From Nitrospirota bacterium (GTDB lineage Bacteria > Nitrospirota > JACRHJ01): a stretch of 8,098 nucleotides of DNA. The stretch is from NCBI GenBank assembly GCA_021815285.1, contig JAKAHE010000092.1, positions 1 to 8,098 of the forward strand. Reading direction: 5' to 3'. This document shows, one piece after another, positions 1-7,165 of the stretch. Every line of letters begins with the position of its first letter. Position 1 is the stretch's first letter. The notes beneath the pieces are model-generated. The model was not told where the DNA came from. It made no database searches and worked only from the letters and a program-made list of their open reading frames with translations. Both the position numbers and the translations under genes were made by a program.

Positions 1-747
1 AGTCATATGCAGTCCCGAAGGCGCGATAAGGCATTTCCCCGGCCTTACAAGGTCGCCGTCGAAGGCCTCCGACACCTCCAGTCTTGAAAGGCTGTTCAGC
101 CTTTCCGCCAGGGAAGCGGTGAAGCCCACGGGCATATGCTGCACCACGAGAAACGCCGCATTCAGGCCGGAGGGGAGATTGGACAGTATCTCCTGCAGCG
201 CGGGCGGCCCGCCGGTTGAAGCGCCGATTGCCACCACCTTCATTTCCCCAGTGTCGGCTTTGGCCGTAATATCGGATTGAGGAGGGACGATTTGCGTGCG
301 CGCCTGGCTGGCCGGCGCCGGTTTTTTTACTATTTTATCCGTATCTACGCCCGCCACCGCCCTGACTTTCGATGTTAGCTCTCCCGCGATGCCAAGTATG
401 TCCATCGCGGTATGGGCGGAGGATTTATCGATTACATCGACCGCGCCCAGGTCGAGCGCCCTGAGGGTCACCTCGCCGCCTTCGGAGGTCAGAGACGAAA
501 GCATAAGAACCGGCGCCGGGCAGTCCGCCATTATCATCCTGAGGGCATCCAGGCCGTCCATGCCGGGCATCCGCACGTCAAGGGTAACGACGTCCGGTTT
601 AAGCATCCTGGCTTTTTTATATCCTTCCTCGCCGTCCGATGCCATGTCGATCACCTCTATCATCGGGTCAGACGATAACATCCTGTACAGGGCCTTACGC
701 ATGAACGCCGAGTCGTCCACTACAAGCACCCTTATCTTTCTGGCCAT
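1..747 (-). CDS. cheB: Chemotaxis response regulator protein-glutamate methylesterase CheB (3' end cut by window)
   Basis: CheB removes methyl groups from MCP glutamates and deamidates glutamines; it is activated by phosphoryl transfer from CheA. The gene starts at the ATG at 747 and is open to the window edge (249 codons), so about 100 C-terminal residues are missing compared with a usual CheB of about 350. Residues 1-125 are a receiver domain: acidic pair D11/D12 (VVDDSAFMRKAL), phosphoacceptor D57 (TLDVRMPGMDG), S84 and the conserved lysine K108. A Pro/Ala-rich linker (about 135-168) leads to the methylesterase domain, which has the nucleophile S177 in GASTGGPP and H204 in VVQHMPVGFT. The third triad residue, Asp, lies beyond the edge. 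The start is one base after the cheR stop, with only a weak GAGAAG ribosome site inside the end of cheR, so translational coupling is likely. The identification is secure. Confidence 0.97.
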   Translation of the reverse strand, partial: MARKIRVLVVDDSAFMRKALYRMLSSDPMIEVIDMASDGEEGYKKARMLKPDVVTLDVRMPGMDGLDALRMIMADCPAPVLMLSSLTSEGGEVTLRALDLGAVDVIDKSSAHTAMDILGIAGELTSKVRAVAGVDTDKIVKKPAPASQARTQIVPPQSDITAKADTGEMKVVAIGASTGGPPALQEILSNLPSGLNAAFLVVQHMPVGFTASLAERLNSLSRLEVSEAFDGDLVRPGKCLIAPSGLHMT

Positions 748-748
748 A

Positions 749-1642
749 TTACTTCTCGCTTTTTACGTAAATCATAGTGTTTTTGTGGCGCTCTGTAATG
801 AATATGTCCGTTATGCGCGCGAGTGACTCGGAATGTCCAAGCAGGAGGCACCCGTCGCCGGCAAGCGTTTCATAAAATGATTCCACGGTCCTGCATATGG
901 CAGAATCTGAAAAATAAATGAAGACGTTCCGGCACAATATTGCGTCCACGTTCTTGAACATTCCCAAGGGATGCCGGTCTATCATGTTTCCGCGCACGAA
1001 CCGGACGCGTTTCCTTATCCGCTCATTCAGGAGATATTTTTCTCCATCCCGTAAGAAATACCTGTCCGCCGTTTCCCTGCCGGTTGCTCTCAAAGAATAT
1101 GCCGTGAACTCGGCGGACTCCGCCTTTTGCAGGATTTTCTGGTCGATGTCCATGCCTGTTATGTCTACTTTGCACTGGTCGTAAACCCCGGCCTCTTCCA
1201 GCATTATTGCCAGGGTGTACGCCTCTTCTCCCGACGAACAGCCGCACGACAGAACCTGAAAATTCTCGGCGCCGTCCTTTTTTATTTTTTCCTTAAGCCG
1301 CGCGACAAGCAATGAAAGCTGGTTTATTTCTCTGAAGAAATAGGTTTCGTTGTTGGTGAGTCTTGGTATCAGGTCCGCCATTTCCTCCCCGCCGCGCGGG
1401 TGGAACTTCAGATAATTGTAATACTCCGAGAATGAGCCGATGTCCAGGACGGCCATACGCGAAGAAAGCCTGATAGCGAGCGTCTGGATTTTTGCGTCCT
1501 CGAAAAAAATTCCGCAATAATCATGTATATAATCCCTGAGAAGCCTGAATTCAAACTCCGACAAGGCCTTTTCTCTATAGGCGCTCTCCCTCTCGGCCAC
1601 GTCGGGCGCGGCTTCCGTCCCATTTATCGTGTTAAAATTCAT
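749..1642 (-). CDS. cheR: Chemotaxis protein methyltransferase CheR, second (promoter-distal) copy, 297 aa
   Basis: An S-adenosylmethionine (SAM)-dependent methyltransferase that methylates glutamates on MCP signalling helices. Residues about 28-95 form the helical N-terminal CheR domain. The motif TNNETYFFRE (96-105) is the family hallmark, and the SAM loop is CGCSSGEEAYTLA (133-145). D165 in ITGMDID probably contacts the SAM ribose. LCRNVFIYF (236-244) and LLGHSES (267-273) complete the Rossmann fold. The first 25 residues are a nonconserved, acidic extension. The ATG at 1642 is the earliest possible start because an in-frame TAA lies four codons upstream; its ribosome site is poor (only GAG, 6 bases away). 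The gene follows the HEAT-repeat gene after 48 bases, the largest gap in the window, and abuts cheB. It diverges strongly from the other CheR here (CGCSSGEEAYT against AGCSTGEEAYS, and different ends), so the two are not a recent duplication. Confidence 0.96.
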   Translation of the reverse strand: MNFNTINGTEAAPDVAERESAYREKALSEFEFRLLRDYIHDYCGIFFEDAKIQTLAIRLSSRMAVLDIGSFSEYYNYLKFHPRGGEEMADLIPRLTNNETYFFREINQLSLLVARLKEKIKKDGAENFQVLSCGCSSGEEAYTLAIMLEEAGVYDQCKVDITGMDIDQKILQKAESAEFTAYSLRATGRETADRYFLRDGEKYLLNERIRKRVRFVRGNMIDRHPLGMFKNVDAILCRNVFIYFSDSAICRTVESFYETLAGDGCLLLGHSESLARITDIFITERHKNTMIYVKSEK

Positions 1643-1690
1643 AAAAAACTCTGAATATTAATCTCGACAGTTTCCAATCCGGGAAATGGA
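1643..1690 (-). other. 48-base gap between the HEAT-repeat gene and cheR
   Basis: This is the longest intergenic stretch in the window. On the minus strand it holds an AT-rich second half with TTAATATT and a run of six T directly before the cheR ATG. A 5-bp inverted repeat (TTTCC/GGAAA, 6-base loop, 1671-1686) is present, but no T run follows it, so it is not a convincing terminator. I found no well-spaced sigma70 pair and no sigma54 (GG-N10-GC type) box. Low translation from the weak ribosome site could lower the level of this CheR; that is inference. Confidence 0.5.
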
Positions 1691-3670
1691 TCAAGCGCGT
1701 GCAGCAATGTTTTTGTGCAGCGCCGCAAGAGCCTTGGCGGCGATTTCCCTCACCATGACATCCTTGTCTTTCAGCGCGGAGCGCAGCGCCTCGCAAGCCG
1801 CATCATCTCCTGCCCTGCCAAGGGCCTCCGCCGCCGCCGCCCTGATGCTCCAATGGGCGTGCGAGAGAAGCTCCGTCAGCAGCGGAACGGCTTTTTCGCA
1901 TCCAATCCGGCCAAGCGTCCGGACGGAGACCATGAGAATATCCATGTCTTCCGTGCGCGCCGTTTCAAGCACGGCCCGGCAGGCCTCTTTTCTTCCAAGC
2001 GCCCCAAGCGCTTCGAGAGCCGCGACTGTCAGCTCGCGCGGCGAATCGCGCAGGGCTTCCATGAGTGAGAAAATGGCGATTGGATCCCCTTGTTCCTTCA
2101 TGGCCCCGATGGCATAGAAACAGAAGCGCTCGTCCTTATCCTTCACAAATTTTATAAGTCTTTGCAGTATGTGCGGGTCTCTCACCCTTCCCATGGATAC
2201 AACTGCCTGCTGCGCCACCTTGAGGCTTCTGTCCCTGAGCGCCAGGAGCAGACATGGGACCGCATTTTCCCCGCCTATGCGTCCGATGGCTTTTACGGCC
2301 ACCTCGCGTATCGCCTCCCTGGGGTCGTCGAGGAGGGATGCGAGCGGTCTTATCGCCTCGTCTGCCTTGACCCGCCCAAGCGTTTCGGCGGCCAGGCGCA
2401 CATACCTTATATCGCCTCCGCTCTGTATGTAAGGCAATAGCCTGGTGAAAACAATCCTGGGCGGGAGATCCGAAAGCGCGGCTACCGCAGCCTCCTGCAC
2501 TTCTGGGCTTTCGTCTTCCAGGGCGTCGGCCAGATCGCCCACCGCCTCGGACGCCCCTATCCGGCCAAGCGCTAAAGCCGCCTCCGCGCGTATCATGTTC
2601 ATATCGTCATGGAGCATCCTTATAAGATATTCCACTCCCGGCCCCGGCCCCAGGCTTCCCAGATAGCCGACTAATGCCTGCCGCACGCGCCCCGAGGGGT
2701 TTTTCAGGTGGTTCCCGGCCTCAGGCAGCGCCGCCGTCCCGATCTCGCGGAGAGACTCCAGGGCCGCTGCGGCCAGGTTATCGTCTTCAAGAAGCTCAAG
2801 CGCTTTGCGCGAAGCCGCTTCGCATTTGATAATTCCCGCGGCTATAAGCGCTCTCTCTTTTAATTGATATTCGCTGCCGTCGAGAACCCCGATTAAATAT
2901 GTCCCGAAATTCTGCCCGTCCAATTCAATGCGAAGTTTCTCCTTTATGGACAAGGCTTCTTCGATGCGGCCTTTATCGCCGGATATTTTTTTGAATATAT
3001 CCATCAATGCCTGGAACGCGGCATCCCTGAGGGGTGAGCCGTCAATGCGAAGAATGTTCAAAAGCGGATCAAGGGCAAGGGGGCTCCCGATATTCCCCAG
3101 CGCCTGGATTGCTCCCGGGGACAGAAGCTCATTGTCCAGATATTTTAAAATACGGGGAACGGCGCGCTCGTCCTTTAAATTGCCAAGCGCGGCGATAACG
3201 GGATATGCGCTCCAGAAGTCGCTTTTATCCAGCACCTCCATAAGCGGCGGCACCGCCGACGGGTCGCCTATCTTGCCGAGCGCCTCTGCCGCGGCATGAG
3301 AAACATTGGGCTCCTTGTCGTTCAGCGCGCTTAACAGCGCCGGGACAGAGGTCCGGCTTCCGATGACGCCAAGCATGACGCAGGCGAAATTTCTGATTTC
3401 CCAGTCCGGGTCCGCGGCAAGGCGCGCCAGGGCAGCGACTGAATCTTCGCCTAAACCTGTAAAGATTTCCATGGCCGAGTTCCGCCTGTCGGCGTCGCCG
3501 TTGTCCCTTAACGCATCCTCAAGGAAGGGGATAACCTCGACAGCCCCCTTTTGCAGGAGCTTTGCCTTCGCAGCCTTCCTTGCCATAGGGCTTTCGGTCT
3601 TCATCGCCAAAAGGAGGCCGGGGATATCTGCCTCTCCCCGGACACTCGCATGTCCGGCCTGGTCAGACAT
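1691..3670 (-). CDS. HEAT-repeat protein of the chemosensory operon, 659 aa
   Basis: Almost the whole protein is tandem HEAT-type helical repeats of about 31 residues, near 20 in number, with the pattern R..AA.ALG.IG...AV..L..AL.D. Clear units include AAAEALGKIGDPSAVPPL (126-143), AALALGRIGASEAVGDL (364-380), AAETLGRVKADEAIRPL (427-443), AVKAIGRIGGENAVPCL (458-474) and RTLGRIGCEKAVPLL (584-598). Regularity breaks at about 222-258 (charged FKKISGDKGRIEEAL and following), which may divide two superhelical lobes. There is no signal peptide, membrane segment or catalytic motif, so it should be a soluble cytoplasmic binding scaffold. An open frame extends upstream to 3802, but that would overlap cheR and read an unrelated sequence; ATG 3670 has AGAGGG 8 bases upstream and follows the cheR stop by 14 bases. 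The partner is unknown. By position a Che component or response regulator is likely: in Myxococcus xanthus Che7 the HEAT protein Cpc7 is an output partner of a CheY. A PBS-lyase-like HEAT enzyme is a less likely alternative. Confidence 0.93.
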   Translation of the reverse strand: MSDQAGHASVRGEADIPGLLLAMKTESPMARKAAKAKLLQKGAVEVIPFLEDALRDNGDADRRNSAMEIFTGLGEDSVAALARLAADPDWEIRNFACVMLGVIGSRTSVPALLSALNDKEPNVSHAAAEALGKIGDPSAVPPLMEVLDKSDFWSAYPVIAALGNLKDERAVPRILKYLDNELLSPGAIQALGNIGSPLALDPLLNILRIDGSPLRDAAFQALMDIFKKISGDKGRIEEALSIKEKLRIELDGQNFGTYLIGVLDGSEYQLKERALIAAGIIKCEAASRKALELLEDDNLAAAALESLREIGTAALPEAGNHLKNPSGRVRQALVGYLGSLGPGPGVEYLIRMLHDDMNMIRAEAALALGRIGASEAVGDLADALEDESPEVQEAAVAALSDLPPRIVFTRLLPYIQSGGDIRYVRLAAETLGRVKADEAIRPLASLLDDPREAIREVAVKAIGRIGGENAVPCLLLALRDRSLKVAQQAVVSMGRVRDPHILQRLIKFVKDKDERFCFYAIGAMKEQGDPIAIFSLMEALRDSPRELTVAALEALGALGRKEACRAVLETARTEDMDILMVSVRTLGRIGCEKAVPLLTELLSHAHWSIRAAAAEALGRAGDDAACEALRSALKDKDVMVREIAAKALAALHKNIAARA

Positions 3671-3678
3671 ACATTGGA

Positions 3679-3684
3679 CCCTCT
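3679..3684 (-). promoter_or_regulatory. Ribosome binding site of the HEAT-repeat gene
   Basis: AGAGGG on the minus strand directly follows the upstream cheR stop codon and lies 8 bases before ATG 3670. It decides this start over the longer open frame that begins inside cheR. Confidence 0.75.
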
Positions 3685-4614
3685 TTAAGAAGGCTTGACA
3701 TAATAAACGGCATCTCCATCCGTAATCACATTGAACTCGTGTTCGAAGAGGTGCAGTGGCTCGGAATCCCCCGTGAAAAGAAAGCCGCCGGGCTTCAGGC
3801 ATCGGTAAAGGGTGTTTACCAGCCGCGCCTGCGCGGTTCTGTCGAAATAAATCATCACGTTTCTGCAGAAAATAATGTCGAAATACCCTGTAGCGTCCCG
3901 TTCTGCTTCCAGCCCGTCAGCCGACGTAAGCGTCATAATGCCGCGCCTTGCCGAGAGGTCTTTCAGATTGGATTCGTAAAATTTCACGAGACGGGCTGGG
4001 AACTCCTTTACAACGAGGCCTCCTTCGCGCCTGTCCATGTGCCGCGCCAGCACATCCGGGGTTATATCTTTCGCGGCATTATTGCCGTAAACGCCCATCC
4101 TTGCATGGCCCAGGACAGACCGGTTTATGTCCGTGGCCGTTATCTCGATATCCCATGCCCGCGGGAATTTGAGGCTGTCGAGAATCGTGAATACGATTGA
4201 ATATGCCTCCTCGCCCGTGGAACAGCCTGCGCTCCAGGCCCTGAGATGCATAAGCGGATGCCTCTCCCCCCATTTCCAGGGCCGCGTTTCATCGCCCCAG
4301 GATTTAACGATTTCCCTGTTTCTTCCATCTATCATCCCGGGGAGGATGCGTTCCCTGAGCGCCTTGAACTGGGCGGGGTTTCTGAAGAACCGTGTTTCAT
4401 TCACCGTCAGCCCCTCGAGCAGGTTCTGCATTTCCTCCGGCTCTTCCAGAAGACGATTATAGTAATTATCGTAATCGGAATGCCCGCAAGCGAGAAGACG
4501 CTCGCGCAGGCGGTTTTCTAAAACGACCTGCTTGGCTGCCGGGAAAAACAGGTCGCACCTCTCCCCGACAAGCTTGTTGAACCTGGCAAGTTGCTCCTGA
4601 GTCATGGTATGCAA
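3685..4614 (-). CDS. cheR: Chemotaxis protein methyltransferase CheR, first (MCP-adjacent) copy, 309 aa
   Basis: A SAM-dependent MCP glutamate methyltransferase. The N-terminal helical domain spans about 5-70. LTVNETRFFRNP (69-80) is the CheR hallmark and AGCSTGEEAYSI (129-140) the SAM loop. ATDIN (160-164) supplies the acidic SAM contact; FCRNVMIYFD (249-258) and PGGFLFTGDSEPL (275-287) complete the fold. Between the NETRFFR helix and the SAM loop there is an extra stretch rich in W, R and K (about 98-124: SWGDETRPWKWGERHP) longer than in typical CheR. No C-terminal TPR or pentapeptide-binding extension is present. Start choice: TTG at 4614 has GAGGGG 5 bases upstream, whereas ATG at 4605 would leave 14 bases to that site, so TTG is preferred; using the ATG would lose only three residues. 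The gene begins one base after the MCP stop, so it is probably co-translated with the receptor and may be its dedicated methylase. Confidence 0.96.
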   Translation of the reverse strand: MHTMTQEQLARFNKLVGERCDLFFPAAKQVVLENRLRERLLACGHSDYDNYYNRLLEEPEEMQNLLEGLTVNETRFFRNPAQFKALRERILPGMIDGRNREIVKSWGDETRPWKWGERHPLMHLRAWSAGCSTGEEAYSIVFTILDSLKFPRAWDIEITATDINRSVLGHARMGVYGNNAAKDITPDVLARHMDRREGGLVVKEFPARLVKFYESNLKDLSARRGIMTLTSADGLEAERDATGYFDIIFCRNVMIYFDRTAQARLVNTLYRCLKPGGFLFTGDSEPLHLFEHEFNVITDGDAVYYVKPS

Positions 4615-4615
4615 T

Positions 4616-7141
4616 TTAGCCCCTCGCCGCCGGCAGATACGCTATGCCCTGCATCACCTTATAAGCCTCGCAGTGCATGCAGTTGGCAAGCTTTGTGCGC
4701 GCGTCGCCCTGCTGAACGCCCTTGCACCACGTGCTGTCTATAAGCCAGCAGCGCTTCTCCGGGTTCTGGTACGCCGGGCATTTAAGCCTGAATTCCGTGG
4801 CGCAGTGCAGGATGTCCCAGCAGTTCATGTTAATCTCCCTGGTCTTGAATATGCTTATCGATTTCTGAAGCGACTCGGCCTGGTACGTCAGGTTCTCCGC
4901 GGCGGAGCTCATCTGCCTGACCGCGCCAAGGTTCTCCCTTGCAATATCGGAAATATTCTCGACCGCTTTTACGACCAGTTCTCCTCCGCGCTTCTGTTCG
5001 GCGGTGGCATTGGCAACTATCTGCGTCATGGAGTTCATGTTTTCGACCGCTTTTATTATCTGCGCGCTTCCCGAGGCCTGCTCTTTCGTGGCCAGGGACA
5101 CCTCGCCCGTTACGCGGTTCATGTCCTCCACGGCCAGCCTTATCTGCCTGCCTCCGACGGACTGTTCCTTCATCGCGCCCGTGAGCTGCCGGGTTATAGT
5201 ATTCATATTTTCCACGGCCTTTTTTATCTGGTGCGATCCGGACACCTGCTCTTTCACGGCCCTCGCAACTTCACCCGCCGCGCTATTCATGTTCTCGACG
5301 GACTTCAATACCTGCGCCGCGCCGGAGGCCTGCTCGGAGGATGCGTTGTTTATCTCGGTCATAAGGCGGTTGGTGGCGCCGACGCTTTCCAGTATCCTTG
5401 CGAGCGATGCCCCGGCCTTGTCCGCAAGTTTCTTGCCCTCCAGCGTTTCGGCGGCTCCCGCCTCCGCAGTCCTGACAGCCTGCCCGGTTTCTTCCTGCAC
5501 CTGCTTTATAACCTCGCCTATTTCCTTTGTGGCCACTACCGACCGCTCGGCCAGCTTGCGCACCTCGTCGGCAACGACGGCGAATCCCCTTCCGGCATCG
5601 CCTGCCCTGGCAGCCTCTATGGCAGCGTTAAGCGCAAGCAGGTTGGTCTGGTCTGCTATCTCCTCTATCACGCCGACTATCTTTCCTATTTCTTCCGAGC
5701 GCTTGCCCAGGCTGCCCATAACCTTGGATGTAGCGCTCATGGTATCTGCAATCCGGTTTATACCCTCTATGGTATGCTCCACGGCCTCGCTTCCGGCCTT
5801 CGCGGCCTCCGACGCCTTCTGGGATATGCCGTCCGCCTCCGACACGTTCATGGCAACCCGCCGTATGGAGGCGGCCATCTCCTCGATTGTCGCCGATGTC
5901 TCGGATACCGTGCCGGAAAGCCTGGAGGCGTTTTCCCCCACCTGGCTGATGGAGGCGAGCATCTGTTCGATTGTGGCAGAGGTCTCCTCCACCGAAGAGG
6001 ACAGACCCTCGGAATCCTTTGCCACCCTGTCTATCGAGGCCGTCATCTGCTCGATTGTGGCCGAGGTCTCGGATACGGACGAGGCCATCGACTGGCTGTT
6101 TTTGGCGACCTGTTCTATAGAGGCGACCATCTGGTTCACGCTTGCCGATGTCATGTCTACGTTTGAGGCGAGTTGGCCTGCGTTATCGGCCACGCTTTGA
6201 ATGGATGCCGCCATCTCCTCCATGCTGGAAGAGGTTTCATCCGCCGCGCTTGCCTGTACCGCCGCGCCTTTATTTATCTGCTGGGCGCTTTTCCCTACCT
6301 GGTCAGCCGCCGAGGCAACCTGCGCCGCGGTCTGATTTGCCGTCTCGACCATTTCGCTTATGTTACCCACCATTTTATTGATGGTTTCCCCGAGTATGCC
6401 GAGCTCATCCCTGGTAGACACCCTGATCCTCTGCGTAAGGTCTCCCTCGGCAACCATGTTGGCAATCCGTACGTTATCCTCCAGAGGCTTGGTTATGCTC
6501 CGGGTTAGATACAGGCTGACGCCGATGCCTATAATAACCACCCCCGCCATGAACACAACGATAATCATGATAACGCGTCTTGCAAAGTCGCTCATCACCT
6601 GTCCCATCCCGTCCATCCGTTTACTCGAAGCGTCCTTCAAGTCGCTTGCCGCAGCCTCCATCTGGTGTATGGGGTCCTTATGCGGGATCATCTCCTTGTT
6701 GCCTTGCTGGGGAGTCTTTATTTTCCCCGCATCAATCATGGCTTTCGCCTTTAAAAAGGATTCTTCATAGTTTGCCGCCTCTTCCTTCATCCTGGAAAGC
6801 GTTTCCTTCTCGTCCGGGAGGTACACGATTTTATCGAGAGCCGCCAGCCTTGCAGAAAGCTTGGCCTGCCAGCCCTTCCAGGTATCGAAATAACTGTCAT
6901 CTTTCTCCTTGTCGCCAATATTCAGGAACACATCCTTTTCGCCCCGCCTCAGCTCGAGGATTTCGGCCCTCGCCGCCGCCGCATTCTCCGCTATGGCCGC
7001 ATCGGTCTGAAGCATGACGGTGGTCTTTTTCGCGACGGCGGCAACCCCCCAGTAACCCGCGCCGCCGACTGCGGCCATCAGAAGTAAAACGATGCCGAAT
7101 CCGATTCCGAGCCTCGTGCCGATATTCATTTTATTTAACAT
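4616..7141 (-). CDS. Transmembrane methyl-accepting chemotaxis protein with extended repeat hairpin and C-terminal Cys-rich two-CW-like domain, 841 aa
   Basis: A chemoreceptor of the inner membrane. Order of parts: TM1 about 11-34 (GIGFGIVLLLMAAVGGAGYWG); a periplasmic helical-bundle domain about 35-187 with LRRGEKDVFL (64-73), a motif seen in 4HB-type sensors; TM2 about 190-212; a HAMP domain about 211-263 (ITKPL, then DELGILGETINKM); a long coiled-coil signalling hairpin about 264-765; and a Cys-rich tail 770-830. The kinase-contact tip is intact: IADQTNLLALNAAIEAARAG (495-514) then DAGRGFAVVADEVRKLAERS. Five 28-residue units (301-440) and six (598-765) flank it. The tail has C774, C780, C788, C798, C806, C821 and C824 with CW at 774 and 798. 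The protein ends in YLPAARG, with no NWETF-like CheR tether. Start ATG 7141 has GGAGG 6 bases upstream; the Met at codon 5 is too far from it. The ligand is unknown. The gene lies 24 bases after cheW and one base before cheR. Confidence 0.96.
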   Translation of the reverse strand: MLNKMNIGTRLGIGFGIVLLLMAAVGGAGYWGVAAVAKKTTVMLQTDAAIAENAAAARAEILELRRGEKDVFLNIGDKEKDDSYFDTWKGWQAKLSARLAALDKIVYLPDEKETLSRMKEEAANYEESFLKAKAMIDAGKIKTPQQGNKEMIPHKDPIHQMEAAASDLKDASSKRMDGMGQVMSDFARRVIMIIVVFMAGVVIIGIGVSLYLTRSITKPLEDNVRIANMVAEGDLTQRIRVSTRDELGILGETINKMVGNISEMVETANQTAAQVASAADQVGKSAQQINKGAAVQASAADETSSSMEEMAASIQSVADNAGQLASNVDMTSASVNQMVASIEQVAKNSQSMASSVSETSATIEQMTASIDRVAKDSEGLSSSVEETSATIEQMLASISQVGENASRLSGTVSETSATIEEMAASIRRVAMNVSEADGISQKASEAAKAGSEAVEHTIEGINRIADTMSATSKVMGSLGKRSEEIGKIVGVIEEIADQTNLLALNAAIEAARAGDAGRGFAVVADEVRKLAERSVVATKEIGEVIKQVQEETGQAVRTAEAGAAETLEGKKLADKAGASLARILESVGATNRLMTEINNASSEQASGAAQVLKSVENMNSAAGEVARAVKEQVSGSHQIKKAVENMNTITRQLTGAMKEQSVGGRQIRLAVEDMNRVTGEVSLATKEQASGSAQIIKAVENMNSMTQIVANATAEQKRGGELVVKAVENISDIARENLGAVRQMSSAAENLTYQAESLQKSISIFKTREINMNCWDILHCATEFRLKCPAYQNPEKRCWLIDSTWCKGVQQGDARTKLANCMHCEAYKVMQGIAYLPAARG
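4620..4625 (-). promoter_or_regulatory. Ribosome binding site of the MCP-adjacent cheR, favouring a TTG start
   Basis: GAGGGG on the minus strand lies inside the last codons of the MCP gene. It is 5 bases before TTG 4614 and 14 bases before ATG 4605. This spacing supports the rare TTG start; no other ribosome site precedes the ATG. Confidence 0.6.
4652..4834 (-). other. C-terminal cysteine-rich two-CW-like domain of the MCP
   Basis: MCP residues 770-830 contain seven cysteines spaced C-x5-C-x7-C-x9-C-x7-C-x14-C-x2-C, including CPAY (788-791) and two Cys-Trp pairs (774-775, 798-799), plus H779 and H823. This matches my memory of the 'two-CW' domain found alone or fused to signalling proteins in Geobacter-like bacteria. 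The cysteine density suggests a metal or Fe-S centre or disulphide redox switch in the cytoplasm, but the cofactor is not known to me. Confidence 0.75.
4847..5350 (-). repeat. Six tandem 84-base (28-residue) units, C-terminal arm of the MCP hairpin
   Basis: Units begin at residues 598, 626, 654, 682, 710 and 738. The consensus is (A)xATKEQxSGxxQIxKAVENMNxxTxxV, with the last unit (738-765) divergent. Each equals four heptads, so the coiled-coil phase is kept. The repeats are clear in protein; their DNA has diverged, so the duplications are old. Confidence 0.85.
5822..6241 (-). repeat. Five tandem 84-base (28-residue) units, N-terminal arm of the MCP hairpin
   Basis: Units begin at residues 301, 329, 357, 385 and 413, with the consensus SETSATIEQMxASIxxVAxNxxxLxSSV; the last half of the fifth unit is divergent. 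They lie opposite the C-terminal units in the antiparallel hairpin and have the same 28-residue period, as needed to lengthen both arms equally. Confidence 0.85.
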
Positions 7142-7145
7142 TGCT

Positions 7146-7152
7146 CCCCTCC
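7146..7152 (-). promoter_or_regulatory. Ribosome binding site of the MCP gene
   Basis: GGAGGGG on the minus strand; GGAGG is 6 bases before ATG 7141. It fixes the start at MLNKMNIG rather than at the second Met four codons later. Confidence 0.75.
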
Positions 7153-7165
7153 AGGCTGTTATTAC

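Noticed and set aside
296..826. Plus-strand open frames opposite cheB and the end of cheR
   Set aside because: The minus strand has full CheB and CheR motifs. The plus-strand products are Ser/Thr/Ala-rich shadows without domains.
1671..1686. Small hairpin (TTTCC/GGAAA) between the HEAT gene and cheR as a terminator
   Set aside because: The stem is only 5 bp and no T run follows it. The T run before cheR is 20 or more bases away.
1643..1690. Possible internal promoter before the second cheR
   Set aside because: TAATAT is present, but no -35-like hexamer lies 16-18 bases upstream (candidates are at 11 and 28), and there is no sigma54 box.
3671..3802. Upstream extension of the HEAT frame (44 extra codons)
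   Set aside because: It reads through the 3' end of cheR in another frame and gives an Arg/Cys-rich sequence unlike HEAT. ATG 3670 has a proper ribosome site.
4604..6166. Long plus-strand open frame (520 codons) opposite the MCP gene
   Set aside because: It is the antisense shadow of a repetitive, GC-rich coding region. Its translation is low-complexity, rich in H, R, L and G, with no recognisable domain, while the minus strand encodes an unmistakable MCP.
5004..6200. Second plus-strand open frame (398 codons) opposite the MCP
   Set aside because: It overlaps the first antisense frame, and its repeats of S, A and C simply mirror the 84-base MCP repeats. There is no ribosome site or known domain.
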